Shown: positions 9,796 to 16,439 of the stretch, piece after piece
How the letters are laid out: each line of letters starts with the position of its first letter
Position numbering within the stretch: the first letter of the stretch is position 1
Assembly: GCF_020885975.1 (NCBI RefSeq)
Contig: NZ_AP025183.1
Coordinates: 186,001 to 250,000 of the forward strand
DNA: 64,000 nt
Reading direction: 5' to 3'
DNA from: Flavobacterium ammonificans
GTDB lineage: Bacteria; Bacteroidota; Bacteroidia; Flavobacteriales; Flavobacteriaceae
The notes under the pieces: generated by a model
What the model was told of the DNA's origin: nothing
The model's database searches: none
What the model saw: only the letters and a program-made list of their open reading frames with translations
Program-made: the position numbers and the translations under genes

Positions 9796-11121
9796 TTATT
9801 CTCCGTATGACGCAGCAATAAATTCTTCGTAAGTTACTTCTTTTGTAGTTGGGTTTGCTTTTTCTTTGAATACTTCCAATAATTTAGCTGCCACAACTTG
9901 ATCAGATAAACGTTTTACTTCTTCTTGGTTCGATAAAACTCTAGCTACAATTCCTTGAACTTCTTCATCAGTTGGATTTGTTTGTCCGAATTGAGCCATT
10001 TGTTGTCTAATGGCATTAGAAGTAAATGATTTTAAATCTTCGAAAGTAATTTGAATATTACTTTGAGCCAAAGCTCTACCTTCGATCAATTGGAAACGCA
10101 ATCCTTTTTCAGAACGAATATATTCTGCTTCCGCTTCTTCTGCATTTAATTTTTTCTCTCCAACAGTTTGCAACCATTTTTTCAAGAATTCAGCTGGCAA
10201 ATCGAATTTGGTGTTTTCAATTAAAAACTCTGTTACATCACCTAATAATTTTTGATCTGCTTGTTGCGCGAATTGGCTTTCAGCATCTTCTTTGATTTTT
10301 GCTTTCAATTCATCCAAAGTAGCTACGCTTCCTTCTCCGAATAATTTATCAAACAATTCTTGGTTCAATTCAGCCAATTCAGTTGAGTTGATTGACTCAA
10401 TAGTAAAGTCAATGTCTACTGCTAAAGAATGCACCTCATCGTGTCCTACTTTTAGGTAGTCCATTAATTGGTGATCGTCTTCAAATAAACCTTTTGTGTT
10501 TACAGTAACTACATCACCTACTTTTTTCCCGATGAATTTTTTAGCTGTCTTTTTATCTTTAAAAACATCTAAAGCCAAAACGGTTTTATTGTTGATTCCT
10601 TTTTCTTCATTCGAAAAAGTTCCTGTTACATCACAACCTTCAGCAACAACTTCTTGAGGAATCGCTTTACCAAATTGTTTTTGGATACGAGCTACTTGAC
10701 CGTCAATTAATTTGTCATCAGCTTTAACGACATACTTGATGATATTGTTTTTTGCTTCTAAGTCCAATTCGAAATTAGGCACTAAACCAATTTCGTATTC
10801 GAATACCAATTCTTCAGCATCCCAATCCAACTCTTCATTTTCTTTAGCTAATGGAGTACCTAAAAGGTTCAATCTTTCAGACTGAATGAAACGCTCTAAA
10901 GCCAAATCAACTACTTTTTTAACCTCTTCTTTTTTAATGGCTTTTCCGTATTGTTTTTCTACAAGATCTTTAGGCACTTGTCCTTTTCTAAATCCTTTTA
11001 CGGTAGCCAAAGGCATTTTTTCATTGATTCTTTTTGCTACTTGACCTTTGTAATCCATATGAACCACAGTCATGACAATCGTTTCATTTACAGCATCTAT
11101 AGCTACTCTTTTGATATCCAT
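9796..11121 (-). CDS. tig: Trigger factor
   Basis: Ribosome-associated chaperone at the exit tunnel. The ribosome-binding signature GFRKGQVP is at 43-50. The C-terminal helical chaperone domain is long and rich in Glu/Lys/Ala. The middle FKBP-type region (about 165-250) is poorly recognisable: the usual PGFE and hydrophobic pocket residues are missing, so prolyl isomerase activity is doubtful while chaperone activity should remain. At 441 aa it has normal length. A promoter with both -33 and -7 elements lies upstream. Confidence 0.93.
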   Translation of the reverse strand: MDIKRVAIDAVNETIVMTVVHMDYKGQVAKRINEKMPLATVKGFRKGQVPKDLVEKQYGKAIKKEEVKKVVDLALERFIQSERLNLLGTPLAKENEELDWDAEELVFEYEIGLVPNFELDLEAKNNIIKYVVKADDKLIDGQVARIQKQFGKAIPQEVVAEGCDVTGTFSNEEKGINNKTVLALDVFKDKKTAKKFIGKKVGDVVTVNTKGLFEDDHQLMDYLKVGHDEVHSLAVDIDFTIESINSTELAELNQELFDKLFGEGSVATLDELKAKIKEDAESQFAQQADQKLLGDVTEFLIENTKFDLPAEFLKKWLQTVGEKKLNAEEAEAEYIRSEKGLRFQLIEGRALAQSNIQITFEDLKSFTSNAIRQQMAQFGQTNPTDEEVQGIVARVLSNQEEVKRLSDQVVAAKLLEVFKEKANPTTKEVTYEEFIAASYGE

Positions 11122-11149
11122 CTTGTTCTTTAATTTACATAATAAAATT

Positions 11150-11180
11150 GGGTTGCAAAATTATAAAAATTTTACAACCC
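11150..11180 (-). terminator. Inverted repeat upstream of tig, possible terminator of the holin-like gene
   Basis: GGGTTG (11150-11155) pairs with CAACCC (11175-11180), with further A/T pairing inside. It lies between the holin-like gene and tig and overlaps the tig -7 element, so it could act as a terminator, an operator, or both. Confidence 0.4.
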
Positions 11181-11186
11181 AAACAA
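11156..11186 (-). promoter_or_regulatory. Promoter of tig
   Basis: On the minus strand, TTG at 11186-11184, a 20-base spacer and TAATTTTG at 11163-11156 fit the Bacteroidota TTG-N17-23-TAnnTTTG promoter. The leader would be about 30 bases. This is the best-formed promoter in the window. Confidence 0.55.
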
Positions 11187-11207
11187 GTTTTAATTTAAGC
11201 AATACAT

Positions 11208-11225
11208 TAGGCTAAAACTAGCCTA
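11208..11225 (-). terminator. Small hairpin after the holin-like gene
   Basis: TAGGCTA (11208-11214) and TAGCCTA (11219-11225) form a perfect 7-bp stem with a 4-base loop, 10 bases beyond the stop of the holin-like gene. The T tract is weak. Confidence 0.4.
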
Positions 11226-11235
11226 GTATTCCATA

Positions 11236-11580
11236 TTATTTGGAACCTCCTGTAATTTTATACATAATAGATTGAGAAAGGGACAAAATGATACTAAATA
11301 AGGTAGCTGTCCAGAACGAATCTACATGAAATCCACCTACAATCTTAGTACACACCAAAATCAATATTCCATTAATCACAATTAAAAATAAACCCAACGT
11401 AAAAATCGTAAAGGGCAGTGTAAAAAACACCAAAACAGGTTTAATAAAAGCATTCAACAATCCCAAAACGATTGCAACCGTTAGTGCAGTTAACACACCA
11501 TCTACGCGAACACCTTTCATAAAATAAGACAAAACCATCACTAAAATGGCAGTCACCAATATTCTAATAAATAACTTCAT
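11236..11580 (-). CDS. Phage holin family 4 (superfamily IV) small membrane protein
   Basis: 114 aa, almost entirely hydrophobic with about four membrane segments. It contains the family pattern GLLNAFIKPVL and TLPFTIFTLGLF. These proteins are widespread chromosomal membrane proteins named after a holin-like family; no phage genes are nearby, so a lysis role is unlikely. It follows the alpha/beta hydrolase by 9 bases and probably shares its transcript. Confidence 0.85.
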   Translation of the reverse strand: MKLFIRILVTAILVMVLSYFMKGVRVDGVLTALTVAIVLGLLNAFIKPVLVFFTLPFTIFTLGLFLIVINGILILVCTKIVGGFHVDSFWTATLFSIILSLSQSIMYKITGGSK

Positions 11581-11589
11581 AACTATATA

Positions 11590-12351
11590 TTAATTTAAAT
11601 ACGACAAACTCAATTGATAAAACAAGGCAGGATTTTCGGCATGAAGCCAATGACCTGCGTTTGGAATAGTTTCAAAACTAGCCTTTGGAAATTGAACTTT
11701 AATAGCTTCAATATCTTCATCCAAAATATAATTCGAATTACCTCCACGAATAAAAAGTGTTGGCTTTTCAAAAACTAAATCCGAGGGCAAAGAAACTCCA
11801 ATTTCGGTGATTTTTTTATTGAAAACAGCTAAATTAAATCGGAACGCCAACTGCCCTGGCTCCTGCCAATATAAATTTTTAAGCAAAAATTGGCGAGTCC
11901 CAAAATCAGGAATATAGTTCGAAAGTGTAGCTTCTACTTCATTACGACTTGGTTTCTGAGAAAAATCAACAGCGTTCAAACCCGCTAAAATATCCTGATG
12001 GTGTGGCGCATAATATTTAGGACCAATATCGGCAACAATTAATTTATCGACCAATTCCGGGTAACGCGTTGCTAGGAGCATCGCTGTTTTTCCGCCCATT
12101 GAATGACCAATTACATTAATTTTCTCCAACTGATGTTCTTCAGAATACTGCACAATATCTTGCACCATTAACTCATAACTGAATTCTTCGGACTGAAAAC
12201 TACGTCCGTGGTTGCGCAAATCCAAAATATGGACTTCAAACCCTTCAGAGGCAAATTGCACTCCTAACGTTTTCCAATTGTCAGACATTCCTAAAAATCC
12301 GTGAAGAATTAAAAGTGGCTTGCCTGAACCTTCTATTTTTGAATATAACAT
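11590..12351 (-). CDS. Alpha/beta hydrolase, YbfF-like esterase
   Basis: 253 aa from the ATG at 12351. A longer in-frame start at 12387 adds 12 residues that precede the conserved beginning MLYSKIEGSG, so the shorter start is preferred. The oxyanion region is HGFLG; the nucleophile is Ser84 in GHSMGG; the acid is probably Asp in YILDEDIE; the base is His in NAGHWLHAE. YbfF-type enzymes hydrolyse short-chain acyl esters or thioesters; the natural substrate is unknown. Cytosolic. Confidence 0.88.
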   Translation of the reverse strand: MLYSKIEGSGKPLLILHGFLGMSDNWKTLGVQFASEGFEVHILDLRNHGRSFQSEEFSYELMVQDIVQYSEEHQLEKINVIGHSMGGKTAMLLATRYPELVDKLIVADIGPKYYAPHHQDILAGLNAVDFSQKPSRNEVEATLSNYIPDFGTRQFLLKNLYWQEPGQLAFRFNLAVFNKKITEIGVSLPSDLVFEKPTLFIRGGNSNYILDEDIEAIKVQFPKASFETIPNAGHWLHAENPALFYQLSLSYLN

Positions 12352-12379
12352 TTTTGATATTTTAATAATTATTCCACAA

Positions 12380-12475
12380 AGATTCACAAAGTAATCTCAA
12401 AGTTGCACTAAGGATTCTAAAACTAAAACTTTGAGTTTCTCTGTGAAATCTTAGCGCATATTTGTGTTACAAATC
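12380..12475. repeat. Degenerate intergenic inverted repeat
   Basis: CTCAAAGTT (12396-12404) is exactly inverted as AACTTTGAG (12427-12435), flanked by TTCACA / TGTGAA arms further out. The 137-base gap between pdxJ and the hydrolase gene is filled by this degenerate palindrome, which resembles dispersed intergenic elements of flavobacteria. No RNA gene is recognisable. Confidence 0.5.
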
Positions 12476-12488
12476 TAGGTAACGAAGA

Positions 12489-13202
12489 TTATTTCAGTTT
12501 GTTCAAATACATATTAACCACATTGTCCAAGCCTAAATATAAGGCTTCGGAAATCAATGCGTGACCAATGGAAACTTCTAATAAACCTGGAATATTTTGT
12601 TTGAAAAATTGAATATTACCCAAGCTCAAATCGTGTCCAGCATTAATTCCTAATCCCATTTCATTAGCCAAAACTGCAGCCTTTACATAAGGTTCAATTC
12701 CTTTTTCGTTGCCTAAACCATATTGATGTGCAAAGGCCTCTGTGTACAACTCGATTCGGTCAGTACCTGTTTTTTTTGCTCCTTCAATCATTTCGAGAAC
12801 AGGATCCACAAAAATAGAAGTTCGAATTCCGTTGCGTTGAAATTCTTGAATCATCTCGGTCAGGTAGGCTTGATTTTTTACCGTATCCCAACCTGCCGAA
12901 GACGTAATTGCTCCGATGGCATCTGGAACTAAAGTCACTTGTTCTGGTTGGCATTCTAAAACCAAATCAATGAAATTATGTTGCGGATTGCCCTCTATAT
13001 TGTATTCTGTGTAAACGATAGACTTCAAATCGCGTGCATCTTGATAACGGATGTGACGCTCGTCTGGACGAGGATGAATCGTGATGCCTTGCGCGCCAAA
13101 TTTTTGAATATCAGTTGCAACTTTTAATAGATCCGGTACATTTCCGCCTCGGGCATTTCGTAAAGTTGCTATTTTATTGATATTTACACTTAACTTTGTC
13201 AT
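12489..13202 (-). CDS. pdxJ: Pyridoxine 5'-phosphate synthase PdxJ
   Basis: Condenses 1-deoxyxylulose 5-phosphate with 3-amino-2-oxopropyl phosphate to pyridoxine 5'-phosphate (DXP-dependent vitamin B6 route). The start ATG at 13202 gives 237 aa, the usual family length, beginning TKLSVNINKIATLRNARGG; an upstream in-frame start at 13244 would add 14 non-conserved residues. Family motifs include IHPRPDERHI and GINAGHDLS. TIM barrel, cytosolic. Confidence 0.96.
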   Translation of the reverse strand: MTKLSVNINKIATLRNARGGNVPDLLKVATDIQKFGAQGITIHPRPDERHIRYQDARDLKSIVYTEYNIEGNPQHNFIDLVLECQPEQVTLVPDAIGAITSSAGWDTVKNQAYLTEMIQEFQRNGIRTSIFVDPVLEMIEGAKKTGTDRIELYTEAFAHQYGLGNEKGIEPYVKAAVLANEMGLGINAGHDLSLGNIQFFKQNIPGLLEVSIGHALISEALYLGLDNVVNMYLNKLK

Positions 13203-13241
13203 AATAATTGAATTGATTTTAGAAAAACTATTTTTCGGATA

Positions 13242-13257
13242 CAAAAATACAAAGTTA
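13242..13257 (-). promoter_or_regulatory. Candidate -7 elements for pdxJ
   Basis: Minus-strand TATTTTTG (13249-13242) and TAACTTTG (13257-13250) both fit TAnnTTTG, about 40-55 bases before the start. No -33 TTG is seen at proper spacing. Confidence 0.3.
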
Positions 13258-13316
13258 AATGTAGGTGATTTTGCCTTTTTTTGATTATTTTGCGTTAACT
13301 ATTGAGTATTGACTTT

Positions 13317-13976
13317 ATGACAACAATTACAGATTACATCAATAACGACTTCAGGGCTATGGACAGCGAAGAAACTATTCTAGCTGCCCAAGATTTTTTT
13401 ATGGATGTATCTTTTTCTCATTTCCCTGTTTTAGAAGACGGAATTTACTTAGGAAGCATCGTTGCTGAAGACATAGAAACATTTGATACTGATAAAAAAA
13501 TAAGCAATTACAAATATACATTGGAGCCATTTTTTGTTCGTTCTTCGATGAATTGGCTAGATGTTCTAGAAGTTTTCGGAAAAAATCATACAGACATTGT
13601 TCCTGTTTTGGATGAAAACAACCATTACTTAGGTTATTACGAACTTACCGATAGTATGCGTTTTTTAAATGAAACCCCATTTATTAAAGAAGCAGGAGGT
13701 ATTATCATTGTAAAAAAAGCACTAGTTGATTATTCAATGAGCCAAGTCTCTCAAATAGTTGAAAGTAATAATGGTAAATTATTAGGGTTATTTGTATCCA
13801 AGTCCGATAATGATACAATTGAAATTACAATTAAGGTAACTTTAGGAGTTATGAATGATATTATTCAAACCTTTAGACGCTACAATTATGAAATTATTTC
13901 GGAGCATAATGATGATAATTACATTAATACGCTAAAAGAGCGCTCGGATTATTTAGATAAATATTTGAATATATAA
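13317..13976 (+). CDS. CBS-domain protein next to nadK
   Basis: 219 aa from ATG 13317; an earlier TTG at 13302 is in frame but less likely. The first ~120 residues form a CBS pair (MDSEETILAAQDFFMD, then NHTDIVPVLDENNHYLGYYE), a module that usually binds adenine nucleotides. The last ~75 residues look like a small ACT-type alpha/beta domain (ISQ-repeat pattern ending TFRRYNYEIIS). It lies 22 bases before nadK in the same orientation, so a role in sensing nucleotide status around NADP synthesis is a reasonable inference. Confidence 0.85.
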   Translation: MTTITDYINNDFRAMDSEETILAAQDFFMDVSFSHFPVLEDGIYLGSIVAEDIETFDTDKKISNYKYTLEPFFVRSSMNWLDVLEVFGKNHTDIVPVLDENNHYLGYYELTDSMRFLNETPFIKEAGGIIIVKKALVDYSMSQVSQIVESNNGKLLGLFVSKSDNDTIEITIKVTLGVMNDIIQTFRRYNYEIISEHNDDNYINTLKERSDYLDKYLNI

Positions 13977-13998
13977 CTTTGCATTAGAACTACAAAAA

Positions 13999-14883
13999 AT
14001 GAAAATAGCAATATACGGACAATATTATCTTAATAGCACCGAACCTATAATTAAAGACATTTTTGTTTTTTTCAAAAAGAACAATACTGAATTGATTATT
14101 GAAGCAGCTTTTTTAGAAATGCTTTACGAGAAAAACCTAATTCACGAAACCTACCAAACATTTTCATCGCATACGGAATTGGATAGTAGTTTTGACTTAC
14201 TAATAAGTATTGGTGGAGACGGAACCATTTTAAGAGCCGCTACTTTAGTTCGCAATTCAGGCATTCCTATTTTAGGAATAAATGCGGGTCGTTTAGGCTT
14301 TTTAGCTTCGGTTCAAAAAGACAATATTGATTCTTTTTTGCAATTTGTAATGGATAAAAAATACAGTATTTCAAAACGAACGCTACTAAGTTTGGATTGT
14401 TCTCCTGAAAACGATGCCATTAAAGAAATCAATTTTGCAATGAATGAAATCACGGTGAGTAGAAAAGATACTACCTCGATGATCACTATAGAAACCTATT
14501 TAGATGGAGAATTTTTAAACTCCTATTGGGCGGACGGATTAATTATCTCCACACCTACAGGGTCTACAGGATATTCTATGAGTTGCGGCGGACCTATTTT
14601 AACTCCCAATGTAAAAAGTTTAGTAATTGCGCCAATAGCACCTCACAATTTAAATGCCAGACCACTTGTTATCCCAGATGATACCGAAGTTAAATTACGC
14701 GTTTCGGGTCGTGAAGAAAATTATTTAGTTTCATTAGATTCTAGAGTCACTACCATTGCAAATGAATCTATTTTAATAATTAAGAAAACGCCATTCCAAA
14801 TCAATATGGTAGAAATTCAGGAAGAAACATTTCTGAAAACCTTACGCAACAAACTACTTTGGGGAGAAGACAAAAGAAATTAA
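13999..14883 (+). CDS. nadK: NAD kinase
   Basis: Phosphorylates NAD to NADP. GGDGT is at 72-76, with NE (in MNEITVSR) and STPTGSTGYSMSCGGPI downstream as the NAD- and phosphate-binding motifs. 294 aa is normal. Cytosolic, cotranscribed with the CBS gene upstream. The following 126-base gap ends with a promoter-like element for porG. Confidence 0.96.
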   Translation: MKIAIYGQYYLNSTEPIIKDIFVFFKKNNTELIIEAAFLEMLYEKNLIHETYQTFSSHTELDSSFDLLISIGGDGTILRAATLVRNSGIPILGINAGRLGFLASVQKDNIDSFLQFVMDKKYSISKRTLLSLDCSPENDAIKEINFAMNEITVSRKDTTSMITIETYLDGEFLNSYWADGLIISTPTGSTGYSMSCGGPILTPNVKSLVIAPIAPHNLNARPLVIPDDTEVKLRVSGREENYLVSLDSRVTTIANESILIIKKTPFQINMVEIQEETFLKTLRNKLLWGEDKRN

Positions 14884-14985
14884 AATTAAGTCAATACGAA
14901 TCCTTCATTTTTAGCGTTTAAAATAAGAACTTTAGCTAAGACGAATAACAAATCATATCTTTAAATGACTTGTTTCTGATTTAAT

Positions 14986-14993
14986 TATATTTG
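14986..14993 (+). promoter_or_regulatory. Candidate -7 element for the porG-uppS-bamA operon
   Basis: TATATTTG matches TAnnTTTG and ends 16 bases before the porG start. The nearest TTG (14970-14972) is only 13 bases upstream, shorter than consensus. Confidence 0.4.
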
Positions 14994-15009
14994 CCTGCAA
15001 TTTAAAATA

Positions 15010-15696
15010 ATGAATAAATTTCTTTTTCTTTTTACAATTTTACTTTACGGTTCTAATAGTCATTCTCAAATTAATGAAGTTGGACTATTTGTTGGCGGCA
15101 GTAATTTTGTTGGAGATGTAGGCTCTACCACATACATACATCCTGAAAGTCCTGCCATAGGGTTCATTTACAAATGGAACAAAACACCGCGACATTCTTG
15201 GAGATTTTCTTACACTCAGTCCAATATAGTTTCAAAAGATGCAAATTCTAATGACAATAGTAGAAAAGCAAGAGGTTATGAATTTGATACTACAATTAAA
15301 GAAATAGGTGGCGGAATTGAATTTAACTTTTTCGATTTTGACATCAATAATCCATTGGAAAGAAAGCTAACTCCATACGTATTTACAGGCATTAACATGG
15401 GCTTTTATAACGGTACTTTGAGACCTAAATCGAAGCCTAATGTGGATATAAATGAAAAAAGTGTAGTATTACCCATAATTTTAGGTGTAAAATCCAATTT
15501 AACTTCTAATTTTGTGGTCGGTTTTGAAATTGGCGCACGTTATGCGTTAACGGATGCAATTGATGGAAGTTTTCGTGAGAATACAACAATTTCAGTGCCT
15601 AATTTCGGAAATTTAAACAACAATGATTGGTATGTGTTTTCGGGTTTAACCTTAACCTATACCTTTGGTCAAAAACCCTGTTTTTGCGCAGAATAA
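15010..15696 (+). CDS. porG: PorG-like outer-membrane beta-barrel protein (DUF6089)
   Basis: 228 aa with a signal peptide cut near SNSHSQ, followed by beta-barrel-like alternating sequence (GLFVGGSNFVGDVG) and a C terminus ending in aromatic strands. The family includes PorG, a component linked to the PorK/PorN ring of the type IX secretion system. The conserved order porG-uppS-bamA-ompH-ompH, as in Porphyromonas gingivalis, supports the name. The stop is 2 bases before the uppS start, so translation is probably coupled. The exact role in this organism is inferred. Confidence 0.8.
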   Translation: MNKFLFLFTILLYGSNSHSQINEVGLFVGGSNFVGDVGSTTYIHPESPAIGFIYKWNKTPRHSWRFSYTQSNIVSKDANSNDNSRKARGYEFDTTIKEIGGGIEFNFFDFDINNPLERKLTPYVFTGINMGFYNGTLRPKSKPNVDINEKSVVLPIILGVKSNLTSNFVVGFEIGARYALTDAIDGSFRENTTISVPNFGNLNNNDWYVFSGLTLTYTFGQKPCFCAE

Positions 15697-15698
15697 AT

Positions 15699-16439
15699 AT
15701 GAGTACAGTTAATTTAATTGATAAAAATAATCTTCCAAAACATCTCGCCATAATTATGGATGGGAATGGTCGTTGGGCTAAAAAACATGGATTATTTAGA
15801 ACATTAGGCCATGAAAGTGGTACAAAATCTGTTAAAAAAATTATAGAAGCCTGTTCTAACCTTGGAATTGAAAATTTAACACTTTACGCGTTTTCTACTG
15901 AAAATTGGAATAGACCTAAAATTGAAGTTGAAGCTTTAATGAAAGTATTAGTTAATTCATTAATTAAAGAATTACCTACACTTGAAAAAAATAATATTAA
16001 ATTAAATGCCATAGGTAATCTTGAAAAATTACCTGTAAAAGCTCAGAAAGAATTACAAGATGTAATCAATAAAACGGCTGGAAACACTAAATTAGTTTTA
16101 ACACTTGCATTAAGTTACGGCTCAAGAGAGGAACTAGTAAATGCAGTGAAAAATATAAGTGATAAAGTTAAAAATAATATAATTTCAGTTGACAAAATAG
16201 ACGATTCAGTTATAAATGAGCATCTTTACACACAAAACCTCCCAGATGTAGACTTGTTAATCAGAACAAGTGGGGAACATCGGATAAGTAATTTTCTTCT
16301 TTGGCAAATTGCTTATGCTGAATTATATTTCACAGATATTTTATGGCCCGATTTCAAAGAAAGTGATTTATACGAGGCGATACTAAGTTATCAAAAAAGA
16401 GAGAGAAGATTTGGAAAAACAAGCGAACAAATTAAATAA
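15699..16439 (+). CDS. uppS: Isoprenyl transferase (undecaprenyl diphosphate synthase) UppS
   Basis: Builds the C55 lipid carrier used for peptidoglycan and surface polysaccharides by cis-condensation of isopentenyl diphosphate. The catalytic Asp21 is in IIMDGNGRWA and the C-terminal RTSGEHRISNFLLWQ and DILWPDF motifs are intact. The start at 15699 is chosen over an in-frame upstream start inside porG because conserved sequence begins shortly after it; this gives 246 aa, the normal size. It overlaps the bamA reading frame by 29 bases. Confidence 0.96.
   Translation: MSTVNLIDKNNLPKHLAIIMDGNGRWAKKHGLFRTLGHESGTKSVKKIIEACSNLGIENLTLYAFSTENWNRPKIEVEALMKVLVNSLIKELPTLEKNNIKLNAIGNLEKLPVKAQKELQDVINKTAGNTKLVLTLALSYGSREELVNAVKNISDKVKNNIISVDKIDDSVINEHLYTQNLPDVDLLIRTSGEHRISNFLLWQIAYAELYFTDILWPDFKESDLYEAILSYQKRERRFGKTSEQIK

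Noticed and set aside
11236..11580. Holin-like gene as a prophage remnant
   Set aside because: No other phage genes, attachment sites or composition change; this family is common in chromosomes.
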